64,000 nt of DNA from Nansenia antarctica (GCA_963989245.1 OZ022339.1:91687142-91751141); one strand, 5' to 3'. Shown: positions 48,537-59,154, counted from the stretch's first letter. The notes: a model not told the origin generated them from the letters alone. Translations and numbers: made by a program.

Positions 48537-48845
48537 CTCTATTGAAGATTCCTTGAACCTGATGGATCCTGGGGGAATCAAAGACAACAACTGAATTAAT
48601 TCTCCTTCTCTATAATCAATTATCTTAATACTACTGTTAGAAGACCCAGCACTAAAGAATACATGCCCCACCCATTCTCTGCATAGTTTAACTGATTCCT
48701 GATGAGAGCAATGTGTTTCCTGCAAAAAAACGATATCCTGTTTTTTAATTTTCAAATGTCTCAAAATCTTTTTTCTCTTAGCTGGACACCCTAATCCATT
48801 TACATTCCAGGTGGAATAGCATAAATTCCTCTGATTGCTAGTCAT
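48528..48845 (-). pseudogene. L1/Tx1-type LINE endonuclease fragment
   Basis: The minus-strand frame reads MTSNQRNLCYSTWNVNGLGC then a KKQDIVFLQETH block. This is the start of an L1-clade ORF2 endonuclease (NVNGL and QETH motifs). The rest of ORF2, with its catalytic Asp/His and RT, is missing after about 75 codons. Confidence 0.8.
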
Positions 48846-49059
48846 AGATAAATGTTTACGTATTTAACCATAGAATGAGTGTTGGTTATAATATAATGTA
48901 AGACCCCTGGTGCATTAACAAAGTAAATAATAACATGTAACTTATAAGACACAAAACAAAAAACTTCGTGATCTCTATAAGCAGAGAACAATATGACTAA
49001 GAACAGTATCATAGTAAAACAAAACAATAACCTGACCATACACACAGACACAGACAACC

Positions 49060-49622
49060 AGGCTACTCATAGCCGTCACAGGGTCATGGATAAGACTTAG
49101 TTGGTTAGTGTCCATCCAGTCCTCTACTGCTTCTCCATCCTTGTTCATTTCAGGGTAGCCCCACTGGGTACTGTGGCTGTTGAAGTCACCAATAATGATC
49201 TGTGGTTTGCCGTGTACTTTGGGGATTGGCTGGGGAAATATAAAGTCTACAGGTGGTGGTTTATAGACAGATGTTACTACAACACTGCTTAGTTCAACAG
49301 ATAGGACTTCGATATCATGGTCATCTGACATGTCTGTTTCTTCTATAGTTAAGCCTGTTTTTACAAATATAGCACTGCCGTACTGCCGGTGAGGTCGCTC
49401 AATGGTCAGGACCATTCCTGGTATGGTGGGGCGGTTGTTTTCACTCCCTCTGTGCGTCTCTTGCAAGCAGAGAACGTCACAGTGTTGTTTGCTGCATAAA
49501 TCGGCTAAGATGGTTTGTTTTGCAGAGGAGAACCCTTCAATGTTCACAGATATAACTGTCAATGCCGGTCTTGAGGAGGTCCCTCGTTTACGACATCGGC
49601 CTTTGTGTCTATCTCCACGCAT
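49060..49622 (-). pseudogene. Jockey/I-type LINE endonuclease fragment
   Basis: The minus-strand frame encodes VISVNIEGFSSAKQTILADL, VLCLQETHRG, RQYGSAIFVKTGLTIEE, VTSVYKPP and IIGDFNSHSTQWG. These are the ordered motifs of an apurinic-type LINE endonuclease (QET, YKPP, GDFNxH). The frame then loses similarity near 49060, where unrelated sequence begins. RT domain absent. Confidence 0.82.
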
Positions 49623-50419
49623 GATGTTTTCTCTTGGTGTTCTGTAGCTTTGTGGCTTGCTTGCAGCTTTCAGCGTAGCTTGTAGCGTAGCTTGGGGCTG
49701 TTTTGTAGCTTGTAACTTTTGCTTGTAGTGGTGATAGGATTAGCAGTATCTAGTTGATCTAGTCGATCTTGTCGATCTCGTCAATACTCCCAGGGCCGCG
49801 ACGTGGACGCTCCTTTCATGGCCCCACCATGGAAAGCACCTGGTTGAAATATTTTCTGTTTTGTCCATCACACATCTTACCACATTAGCCCACAATATCA
49901 TACTATATTCAAAAATATCCTACTCTTAGTCTAGCCCAGGGGTAGGCAACATTTTTTATATGAAGTGCCATTTTTACATTTTCTTGTTAGTCAGTGTGCC
50001 AACCACAATATCAACATTGATTATGACTCGACATCAAGCCAAACCAAACAGACCAACAGATCTGCAATTTTATTCCACAACATGAACAAGAATTTTCAGC
50101 AAAGAGCTATGTATGCAAAGCCATGTATGCTAAATAAACAGGCTTAACAGTCAACTAACTGAAACTTGAACAACATTACCAACATAACATAAGACAACTA
50201 AAGCAAATTGGAGCGCTCAATTTCTAACAAAGTTGCTAACTGCGCTCCCTATGGTTATCATTTTAATAAGTAGGCCTAACTGGATGGTGATTATACAAGG
50301 GTCTTACTTGTATGAATTATAATTTATATTTATATAATTATTTGGTTGTTGTTTGTTTTTGTTTTTTTAGCAAAGACCTATGTATGCAAACTGCAAAGCC
50401 ATGTAAACAGTCCTAACAA

Positions 50420-52466
50420 TCAATGTGATCCCTGGCCCTGTTTTCCTTTGCTCAACTCCATTATCTGGGGTTGGTACTTGGTCACTTTAAGTATCACACA
50501 AGCTTCGGAGTGGTCAGTTGTCAGACGGCTGCGTGAGAGGCTCAGCACGCTCTTCATGTGTGAGAATATCTGCTCGCACAGATAGGTTGATCCGAAGACT
50601 GTCAGCAAAGCCAGTGCAATGTTCCTGAGACAGCTGAACTTCTCCGGTACAGACATCCAGCAGGTGGCGATGCAGGATCCGTGATCATGCCCTTCGGTGG
50701 TTTCCAACTCTTTGCGTAGCTCTGCAAACTTGGACATCCACAATGATGAACTCTTCATCTCAATCAGCTGCATTGTCATGTCCTGTGTGTCCATCCAGTC
50801 CAGCAGAGATGAATCCAGTTCATGTCCATCAAAGCTGTCTGGTTTTATCAGGAAAGAGAACATGGGCCCATACTTCTGAAACTCCTGAAAGCGTGTTTTG
50901 AACTCCGACTCAAGCATGCTGATGTATTCGGATATTTCAGTGGTGCTGATGCTGTGCGTCACTGACAGCTCCCGTAAGTGTCCGAAGTAGCGGAAAGCGG
51001 AGGTAGTGACGTCCCCCAGAAAGAACTGCCAGCTTTCCCACAAAAGCCGCCCATGTCTCGTACATATCCAGAACTGTTTGCCCCGCACCTGAAGATAAAA
51101 TAAGATAAGACTTATTGTTGCACGTTGCACTTGCACGCTCACGCACACACACACACACACACAACAATATTATTATAGTTAACTAAAACTAAACTAACAA
51201 CTAAAACTAGATTATATTAATAGAAATAAAAAATAGACTTCAAAAAAAAAAATGAAAACACACACATAACGATAAATACATACCTTGCAGAAGGAGATTG
51301 AGCTCGTTCAGGTGTCCAGTAATATCTGCGAGGAACATGAGTTTCACAACCCACTTCTTGTCCTCGAGTTCTGGATAGTCTTGGCCTTTTTCAGCCAGGA
51401 AGGCCTTTATGGCATCAAAGCAGCCGACAAACCGGTCCAAAACTTTCCCGCAGCTTAGCCACCTAACCGCAGAGTGGAGAGGGAGATCCTTGTACACGCA
51501 GTCCATTTCTTCAAGCAGGGACTGAAACTGCCGGTGTGTCAGTGCAGATCGCTTGACTATGAAGTTAACAACCTTCACCACTGTAGCCATAACCTCATTA
51601 AGATCAGACTTTGACATCTTTGCACATAGGTTTTCTTGGTGTATGATGCAGTGGAGTTTCATAATGGGGTGACCAACTCGTTCCTCAATTAATGCACCCG
51701 CTCCCCTCTGTTTCCCGACCATGGCAGGGGCACCATCTGTTGTCACCGCAAAAATCCTGCTAATGTCAATCCCTCGCTCCACAAAATGCTCGATAAGAAC
51801 TTTGGCGATGTCCTCACCTTTTGTTGTTTCTGGCAGTGGTTTTAGGCAGCAGAGCTCCTCCCTTACAGCAGAATCACAGTATCGTGCTATGACAGTCAGA
51901 CGTGGCATGTCATTCACATCTACACTCTCATCAAGTGCGAGGCTAAACACCGTCGCATCTTTCAAACCAGCGGTCTGCTGCGCTTTCACGTTTTCTGCCA
52001 TTTCTCCTATTCTCCGTTCCACACTTCTGGCTGACACTGGGATGTCTTTTATTCTTGATTTTATTGTGTCTTTGTTTGATAAGCCTTCAAACAAAACATC
52101 TGAGCTACTGAGGAAAGCCTCTTTAATATATTCTCCATCAGTGAATGGCTTTCCACGTTTCGCAATGCAATGAGCAATGCGAAAGCTTGCTTCAGTTCCG
52201 TGATTTTCAGCAGTGGCAAATGCTTTAAAGGTGCTGGCCTGCTTCCCATACCGTGACACAGCACGTTTTATTGATTCGGCCTTGTCTGCTTCATCCTTGA
52301 ACGACTTTTGATGTTTGGTCTCATAATGCCGTTTAACGCTTGAAGTTCTGCGAACAACATTTTCGAGACATAGGACACATACAGCACGGTCTTTCTGGGA
52401 CACAAAACCCCACTCTTCTGTCCATGAAGGCTGGAATTCACGAAGTTTTACTTTCAGGCCTGCCAT
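50420..52466 (-). pseudogene. hAT transposase, GTF2IRD2/SCAND3-like, one frameshift
   Basis: Starts MAGLKVKLREFQPSWTEEWG with a BED-like Cys/His finger (CVLCLENVVRR, then HYETKH). RITVIARYCD and FAVTTDGAPAMVG form part of the RNase-H-like core, and the C-terminal dimerisation block is near TVFGSTYLCEQIFSHMKSVL. An intron with donor GTATGT (about 51283) and acceptor TTCAG (about 51092) joins LLLQ to GAGQTVLDMYETWAAF. One base is gained or lost near 51025-51040 in a GGGGG run, after which the frame continues to a stop at 50420. Without that change the protein would be full length. It is a recent, nearly active copy. Confidence 0.85.
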
Positions 52467-52561
52467 GCTAATGAGACAGCAGGGTGAGACACAATTCAGA
52501 ATTTTACTTTTACTACAATTGGCGCCAGAATACGGCTCTCGTGGAGTGGATGAGAGACTAG

Positions 52562-52690
52562 GGCTGCATTCGTAAATTCGCCCTGAGAGCGCCGGAGCGT
52601 CCCTGAGACCGCCTCTAGTCCAATCAAATTACTTGGTCCCATTGTGACATTGAACCCAGCCCAGTGTGCGCGAATTTACGAACGCAAGCC
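52562..52690. mobile_element. 129-bp inverted-repeat element inside the hAT transposon
   Basis: Ends ggctgcattcgtaaattcgc and the reverse complement of gcgaatttacgaacgcaagc are inverted with two mismatches. Related to the 64-bp element at 53498-53561 (shared gcgttcg, gagcgccggagcgtcc words). Confidence 0.7.
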
Positions 52691-53497
52691 AACATAAAAA
52701 ATAAAAAAAACATTCTCCCATTCTCGCACTTGCGAGATCTCGCTTGCGTGCGCGTGCCATAGGTTGCCGACCCCTGGTCTAGCCTATATTCTAAACAGTT
52801 TAGTAAGTTTATCTTACCTTAGATGCTCTTCTTGCCTTGGTACTTTTTGTTTGAGCGTGCAGCTTCCAATAAGGCCTTCTCCTTGAGTGCATAGGTGTAG
52901 AATTCCTTACAACTGTATCCAAAGTTGGTCTTGATTTGAATTTCAGACTTGATAAGCTCCACAGAGCACCGGTTCCGCGCTGCCGTCATGAGGGAAAACA
53001 CTCTCTACCGAAGCATTAGTGATGGGGATGCTTAAGAGAAAGGATACAGCAGCCAGATTTGGTGTGTTTGTGCCTTTAAGCAAGGTGGACCACTTCTCCA
53101 CAACAGGAGCTTCTCTCTCCACTACGTCCTGCTGGCGTGGCAAAATCACACAGTATTCATCATACAGTTCATCCATGTCTAGTTTCCCCCTTATCTGTAG
53201 GACCTCCACTGCATCACAGAGATGGGAGAATGTGAACTTGCTCTTCAGTGCCAAGCTTGCAACATTCTTCTGGTAGTTGTTGTCTGTGAAGTCATACCAC
53301 TTCTCAAGGTAGTTGAGAGCAGCCTGGTAGAACCTGGAAATATCATGTTTGATTGCTGCTGCCTTTTTGTCTGGAAACTAGGGGTGCAACGGTTCAGTTG
53401 GCCCACGGTTCGGTACGGTTCGGTATTTTGGGTCACGGTTTTCGGTACGGTTCGGTTCAGAAACAAACGTTCCAGACCAACTCGACCTCTGACCAAA

Positions 53498-53561
53498 GGC
53501 CGCGTTCGAGGCATTCACGTGGACGCTCCGGCGCTCTCAGAGCTAATTTACGAACGCGGCC
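53498..53561. mobile_element. 64-bp miniature inverted-repeat element
   Basis: ggccgcgttcg at the left is exactly reversed at the right (cgaacgcggcc). aaa lies on both sides. It shares words with the 129-bp element at 52562. It occurs just before the LINE. Confidence 0.6.
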
Positions 53562-54323
53562 AAATTGATCTTCTCGCCATAAAGCTTAAGCGTACAGTGG
53601 GCTTCCTGTATAGATTTAAATCTTGCTTTTCCTTGGCTTCCAGAAAACGTCTTGTCTCCGCCCTTTTCCTTTCACAATTGGATTATGGTGATACAGTATA
53701 TAGGTTTGCTTCTCTGTCCACTTTATCCAAGCTAGACCCCCTGTATCATTCGGTTCTAAGATACATCACCAATAGTGCCTTCAGGACCCATCACTGTACA
53801 CTGTATAGTCTGGTTGGATGGCCATCTCTTTCTGTCAGAAGGCTCCAACACTGGTACACTCTTGTGTTTAAAATCATCTCTGGCTTCTTACCGAATTATC
53901 TGGGCCTGAAGTTCATCCCTATACCGAGTGGCTCGGGTCTCAGGTCTCGTAGATGGCTACAATACAAGGTGCCACTTATCATGAACAATGTTGGAAGGGC
54001 AAGCTTGTCTTATTATGGCCCTTGGTCTTGGAATGACCTACAGACTACTTTTAAATTAGAGGCCCTTATTTCCATAAGTATCTTCAAGCGTAGATTAAAG
54101 GATGTGGTCACCGCTCGCTGTACCTGCTTTGGTTAGACTTCTCAATGTTTTAATCACCTTGTAAATACCCCTACCATTGTTTGTCTATTGTATTGTTGCC
54201 ACTGTCTTATGTCCTGTCTTGTTATCTGAACAGTTTTTTTAAGCTACTATTTTGACCCTGTCTTGGCCAGGTCTCTCTTGTAAAAGAGGTTTTAATCTCA
54301 ATGTGACTTCCTGGTAAAATAAA

Positions 54324-54352
<29 letters not shown>
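53562..54352 (+). mobile_element. 5'-truncated LINE (Rex/L2-type) with poly(A)-like tail
   Basis: The plus-strand frame to 54136 encodes the C-terminal part of ORF2: VGFLYRFKSCFSLASRKRLV, FLSQLDYGDTVYR, HHCTLYSLVGWPSLSVRRLQ and a final SYYGPWSWNDLQ block. A UTR and the tail ttcctggtaaaataaaggta with a long A run follow. The related tail at 10258-10346 belongs to the same family. It inserted into the hAT element. Confidence 0.85.
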
Positions 54353-54355
<3 letters not shown>

Positions 54356-55486
54356 CGAAAACCGAAAACCGTCACGGTTCACTAGTGAATTGAGCCGTGG
54401 AACGCAAACCGTACCGTCCGTAAAAAAACCGAGAACCGTTGCACCCCTACTGGAAACTGTTGGAGCATAGCACTGGTCTCCATTCCAAAGAAGGAATCAA
54501 TCTGTCGTTGTTGGAGCTTTGTCTTGAGAGTGAGCATCATGTCATATAGCTCACAGACGGTCCCGTCCTCTCTCTCCAACAGCAGCACAACTTCATGGAA
54601 GATCTTCAGCACATTATTGAGGAAGGACAGGTAGACCTGTAGCTCAAGGGGTATCCCATCACCATCCTCATCATTTTTGAACAGCTGCCACAGTGACTTT
54701 GGGCACTGATCCTCTCCCAGTGACAAGAAGTAACTCTTGATAGCTGTCCAGCTGTCATGTAGCCTCTTGACAGCAGGCCACAGACTCAACCATCTTGTGG
54801 ATACGTGTCTCCGCACAACCTGATATTCTTCTTCCAAAAAAGTGAACACTGCTTTCAATTCTGTTGTATGTTTTGCAGATGATGAAAAGTGACTGAATGT
54901 TTTGTTCACTACAGACTCAATGTCAATGTTCAACCTGTCTCCAGCATGCTTTGCACTGTTGTGCACTATGTGGGCCATACAGTTAGCCTTTATGATGCAA
55001 CTGTTGTCTGCTTTTAGCTTCTGGAAAACAGAATAGTTTTTCCCATAATTTACACTTGCATTGTCGGCAGTGTATGCTGAAATCATGTCAGATTGCAGGC
55101 CCTTTTCTTGTAGCTTGCTTGTAATCTGGCGGTGTATGGCAGCAGCTGACTCATCACTATCCTCATAGAAGTCAAGGATCTTACTTTTCAAACCCAACTC
55201 TGGGGTCCAATATCTCAGAGACAGTGGGAAGAGTTTTGTCGTGCCATGATTTGAAGCATCTGAAGCCACCGAAAAAAAATGGTGTTGTCTTTAATTCTGT
55301 CAAACAACTCTCCACAGAGGCAGGGGCAAGCACATCTGTTACTATGGACGCTGCTTTAGTACGACCACATGACATTTTCTTTGCTATCTCAGAGTCTGGA
55401 AAAATGGTCGGAGCTAGCTTGTAAAGCAGTGGGATAAACAAACTCTTGACAGAGCCTTTCAGTGGGCTCGTTACTGCGAGCACCTC

Positions 55487-55665
55487 TACTCAAGGTTTCA
55501 CGCAAATCCAGCTATCCGTGAAATGTTGGAAAAACAACTACAGACAACAAATGAACTCTTACTAACAACTTTCCAAGGATACACAGACATCACGTTCTTG
55601 GACCTGTCACAATGTCAACATTTATTGCTCGCCGGATTATTGAAGAATCCCGCGGTTCAATAACA
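55487..55665 (+). other. Unexplained codon-like insert in the transposase
   Basis: The transposase similarity is interrupted here. On the plus strand a frame with REMLEKQLQTTNELLLTTFQ and TFLDLSQCQHLLLAGLLKN runs about 55 codons to TAA. Its composition looks protein-like and I could not match it. It may be a fragment of another gene or element carried into the transposon. Confidence 0.3.
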
Positions 55666-56048
55666 CAGTCAATTGACCGGTATGATTGGGAGTGTTGCAC
55701 TGTATGGTAAACATTTGTTATTTCTGCTGCTGTTACCTTATCAGAGTGGCCATCATTTTTCGGTTTGAGTAGGAATGTCTCCATAGAGTTGGATGTCTCT
55801 TTTTGAGCGACACGTTTCTTGTGAGAATCGCATTCTCGGTGTCTTTTGATGTCGTATTCACCGCCATGTGAAATTGAAAAAGAACTCTTGCAAAGATTGC
55901 AAAAAACTCTCTGAGAGTCGCCCTGCACTGGCTTCACCCACGTATAAGTGTTTTCCCAGTCTTTGTTGTAGGTGCATCTTCTTTTCTTGCTGACTGTGGT
56001 TTGAGTTTCCTCCATTTTCTATAACCTGCTGCATTTGACTCGCGTTCG

Positions 56049-56081
<33 letters not shown>

Positions 56082-56687
56082 GGGGGGGACTTACTTTCAT
56101 TGGTTAACCTGGCTGCACTTGACCCCAGCACCTGACGTGTGCTACAGTTTGATTGACAGCAAACACAGCCCCGTGATGATAGCCTTCCCTGCTTTCTCCA
56201 CAGCCATTGGATAAATCCGATTTTCTTATTTTTTTATTTTTTTGCCAATAATAATTAAATATGCGGGACATCGTCCCAATTTGCGGGACGCACTAAAAGT
56301 CATGAAAATGCTGTGCAGTCCCGCACAAAGCGGGACATCTGGTCACCCTATTCACACACCCTCCTGTCAATCTCCTGGAAGCGATCTTTTTGGGCCCTGT
56401 CCTACGGCCACTTCTAACATTACACTCTGTAATATCATATTTCTTGGCTGCTCGACAGTTGCTTCATTGATCACCATGGTCTTAAAAATTGGCATCGTAA
56501 CTTGACTAACTTTAGAGCCACTTTGTCCGAGCTGGTCCTAGTGTGTCTCCATCCCTCAACTGGCTAAGCAGCAATATTAGCTAGCTAGCTAGTTAGTCAG
56601 CTAGAGTTAGCTACCATCCTCCTCCATGCAGCACACATAAATATTAAATAATGAAATTCAAGGACAGGACATACATACAGTACATAC

Positions 56688-57051
56688 CTCTACTTTTTGC
56701 TTGTTTTTCCTCATCTTCATCTTCTCTTTTTCTTGTTTGGGCGCCAGAGTGCTGTTTACCCGACATACTTGCACAGACAGTGCTCTTGAGTGACGGAGAT
56801 GACCGTTGCCCACTCAGCCCCGCCCACTCACACCCACGTGATCATTCAAAATACAAATAATAATAAACAATTTTTTTCACAAGACTTGTTTGGCTCGATT
56901 GCGAGGTTTCACAATTCCGGACATGAAGACCTTTTAATCAAACCATTTTTATGTTATTACATATTTATTTATTTTTTTACTATGAGTGTTTCCCCCGCCT
57001 TTCGGGGCCCCAGGCGACCGCCTGTATGGCCTGTAGGACGGGCCGGCCCTG
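56688..57051 (-). mobile_element. 5' end of a third hAT transposon (ZMYM1-like)
   Basis: The right terminus at 57051 reads cagggccggcccgtcctaca on the minus strand, then a GC-rich subterminal hairpin (gcggtcgcctggggcccc). A first coding exon from ATG at 56766 to donor GTATGT at 56688 encodes MSGKQHSGAQTRKREDEDEE followed by KQAKSR. This start is typical of ZMYM1-like/TTF-type hAT transposases (recalled). Most of the transposon is missing or separated by later insertions. It cuts off the end of the PROP1-like sequence. Confidence 0.7.
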
Positions 57052-57353
57052 GTTGTGGTGGCACTGACGGGCAGGGACACTGGGTGGCTGCACCTGAATA
57101 GTGAGACTAACCAGCAGAGGGCAGCATAGAGGAAAACCGAGAGATATGAGCCATGGAGTGGGGGTAGTACTGACGAGCCATCCCTGCGGCCTGTGCACAC
57201 ACCAGGGTTTCCGTTAACCGGTAATTACCGGTCTTTGTCCGGTAACATTTGTTGAAGTCCGACAAACTGAAAACTCGTCGGACAAAATGTCCGGTGAAAA
57301 TAATCACCACCATTCTCAGCTGAGCACCAAACACACACACACCCACGCACACA

Positions 57354-57437
57354 CACTGCCCGAGAGAGAAGGACCCGCCCCCTCCAGCCAGCCTATAGGC
57401 TAACCAAAGGGGGCGGGTCCTTCTCTCTCGGGCAGTG
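57354..57437. repeat. 30-bp perfect inverted repeat within a longer hairpin
   Basis: 57354-57383 (cactgcccgagagagaagga and the following cccgccccct) is exactly reverse-complemented at 57408-57437, with a 24-bp loop. Imperfect pairing continues outward to about 57303 and 57490 (cagctgagcacc with ggtgcccagctg). It lies inside the hAT element at 57203-58597. Confidence 0.9.
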
Positions 57438-57969
57438 CCGCGCGTGCACGAGTGTGTGTGTCCGGTGCCCAGCTGAAAATGGTGGCCCGAAGCGGAAAGC
57501 CTTATCTTTATCGCACAATAACAAGGATAACAAACGAAACGGACAACATTTACACTAAGACAGTGTGCGAATTAAATCACGGTGTGCGGGGGAGCCCAGG
57601 GATTCAAGCAACAAAAAGAAAATCTCCTGACGGAAAAAAAAGTTCTGGCCAAATCGGGGCCGGTGGCTTTCCGCGCGCGTGCGATGTTCCGTTCTACGTT
57701 CTAATGCTTTGACTTTTCTTTCGAAAAATGTGAATACATTTCCGCGTTGTCGAAAATCAATGACACATCGCTAGTCAACTAACACGGTTTGTTTTATGAG
57801 CCTGCTAACAATGTAAAGTAGTGTTGTAAGATGGAGACAAACTTCAGCTATATGATCTAACAGCCGGTCTTCAGGACGACATACAGACCCGTATGAGCTT
57901 ACAGGGCTATCCCCTAAGTATGATTTGACAGGCAGCTAAACGAAAATGCCTTCCCAACCAGCGAGACCT

Positions 57970-58127
57970 GGGGGGTGTTCCATCAACGTCGCCAAAGGAA
58001 AACCTAGGCCCACTTCGCCAAGTCCCGCGAGACTCTTAAAAAGATCCAGGCATATCTTGATAGATCTCGCGAGACTTGTCAAAACAAGCCCAGACTTTCC
58101 TCCAGCGACGTCGATGGAACACCCCCC
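57970..58127. mobile_element. 158-bp inverted-repeat element nested in a hAT element
   Basis: ggggggtgttccatcaacgtcgc at the left is reversed with one mismatch at the right (gcgacgtcgatggaacacccccc). The interior has an inner inverted pair around ccgcgagact and tctcgcgaga. Non-coding. Confidence 0.75.
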
Positions 58128-59154
58128 TGGTTATAGAAATGACGTTGTTTTATTGATAAAATTTTAAAAAAAGGGTAAAACTGGAAAGAGAAAATTGAAA
58201 ACTCACATTAATCCCAAACAATTTAACAAACTTCAGTTAACGTAATGTGGAGTCCGTTCATTGATCGATGCTGTCTGTTCAGTTCCCAGTGAGGCGCCCG
58301 TTCAGCGCTGGACATAATGGCATAGCGCGCATGCGAATCATGTTATATTATTATATAGCTCGCATCTAATCGTATCGGATGAGAAATAGACATTAAATGG
58401 CATATATAGGTCGCTACACAACAGTAATCACCGCGACAAACAGCTATATTAGATTTGGAGAAAAAAAAATATGATTTTGAAAAAAAATTTTTTTATTATA
58501 TTTTAATATGATGACCGGAATAATTCACGTTTGTCCGGTAAATCGAAATCTTCCCGGACACGATGTCCGGCGGCAAATTTTTCTAACGGAAACCCTGGCA
58601 CACACACTGCCCAGCAGCACTGGCCGGCATCCAGGCGACACAGCCACGGGCAGCAGCCCCTTCTGAGAAGCGCGCTCCTGCTTGCGTTGTTTGGCACGGC
58701 GGTTTTGGAACCATACCTGTATGCGCGCCTCGTTGAGTTTGGTGAGCCGCGCTAGTTCGTCGCGGCCGGAGATGTCGGGGTAGCGGTTGTGTCCGAATGC
58801 CACCTCGAGCTGCTCTTGCTGCCTGTGACTAAAGGTAGTGCGATGTCGCCTGCGCGCAGGGGACGGGCATGCGTATCCGCGCCTTCTGAAGCTTGAGGCC
58901 ATGGTTTCAAACGACACTTTTCTGACCGGGTCTCCAACATTTGACTCCACGAGGGCATCTCTCCCTCCTTCTCTTTCTCTCACACTGGGATTTACAATTG
59001 ATTGCGCTCTAGTCAAAACATCTGGGTCAGGTCCCGTTGGCACGTAGCTCTCTCCTCCCGTTGTCCACTTTGAAAGAACGGTACACAGATATATCCTGGA
59101 ACCGGCGGAACACAGAAATCTGAGTAGTTTCGGAGTGAATAGGTAGGTTTTATC

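Larger units (their letters stand above)
49937..52776 (-). mobile_element. Near-complete hAT transposon, 2840 bp, with 8-bp target duplication
   Basis: Left end caggggtaggcaac and right end gttgccgacccctg (one mismatch) are inverted. gtctagcc flanks both sides (49929-49936 and 52777-52784). It encodes a GTF2IRD2/SCAND3-like transposase on the minus strand with one intron and one frameshift. The TIR 'CAGGGGTxGGCAAC' is the Charlie-like hAT type. A 129-bp hairpin element is inserted at 52562-52690. Confidence 0.92.
53379..54449. mobile_element. Non-autonomous hAT element inside a hAT transposase, with 8-bp target duplication
   Basis: Ends taggggtgcaacggtt and aaccgttgcacccctа-type right end (54434-54449) are inverted. 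ctggaaac flanks both sides (53371-53378 and 54450-54457). Subterminal DNA carries cggttcggtacggttcgg repeats. A LINE copy and a 64-bp element sit inside it. Confidence 0.92.
52819..56015 (-). pseudogene. hAT transposase relic with ZBED-like finger, split by insertion
   Basis: Read on the minus strand: a finger-like region (CTYNKDWENTYTWVKPVQGD, FCNLCKSSFSISHGG, HRECDSHKKR); an SEIAKKMSCGRTKAASIVTD block; a core with MISAYTADNASVNYG and CMAHIVHNSAKHAGD, RRHVSTRWLSLWPAVKRLHD; then, beyond the insertion, the dimerisation block IPITNASVESVF. Frameshifts lie near 55265 and 53000. Between the N-terminal and core parts (about 55486-55670) is non-matching sequence of other origin. Dead element. Confidence 0.85.
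52801..56350 (-). mobile_element. Second hAT transposon (TAGGGTGACC end), heavily nested
   Basis: The right end at 56350 reads tagggtgaccagatgtcccg on the minus strand, a common hAT terminus. Subterminal DNA has cgggac words in both directions. The transposase follows (separate entry). The left end was not found: the sequence beyond 52801 is taken up by the hAT element at 49937-52776, which inserted into it or next to it. The 53379-54449 element inserted into its coding region. Confidence 0.7.
57203..58597. mobile_element. Non-autonomous hAT element (1395 bp) in the PROP1-like gene, with 8-bp target duplication
   Basis: Left cagggtttccgttaa and right ttctaacggaaaccctg are inverted. gcacacac flanks both sides (57195-57202 and 58598-58605). 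Subterminal DNA carries ccggt words. No recognisable transposase. It contains the hairpin at 57354-57437 and a 158-bp hairpin element at 57970-58127. Confidence 0.94.
57107..58902 (-). pseudogene. PROP1-like paired-class homeobox sequence, split by a hAT element
   Basis: Homeobox transcription factors bind DNA through the homeodomain. On the minus strand a frame from ATG at 58902 gives MASSFRRRGYACPSPARRRH, then a full 60-residue homeodomain (about residues 17-76) with ARIQVWFQNRRAKQRKQE: Gln-50 and the paired-class core, closest to PROP1 in my reading. No intron lies at homeodomain position 46/47, where PROP1 genes have one, so this looks like a retrocopy or an intron-lost gene. The frame enters the hAT element after LLGSVC. 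Ignoring the element and one target duplication, it continues in frame with QAAGMARQYY and SRFSSMLPSAG, then TAG at 57107-57109. Homology seems to continue past that stop (SHYSGAATQCPCPS), so the stop is probably a disabling mutation. A hAT element cuts the rest off at 57051. Confidence 0.72.

Noticed and set aside
49786..49830. Possible second end of a CAGGGCCG-type hAT element
   Set aside because: Only the first eight bases match the end at 57051 and the 8-bp flanks (caatactc against gttgtggt) differ.
50346..52173. Plus-strand frames opposite the hAT transposase (50-150 codons)
   Set aside because: Antisense shadows; the minus strand carries the known transposase motifs.
57452..57712. 86-codon plus-strand frame inside the hAT element
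   Set aside because: No recognisable domain and it lies in a non-autonomous element with inverted repeats; probably chance.
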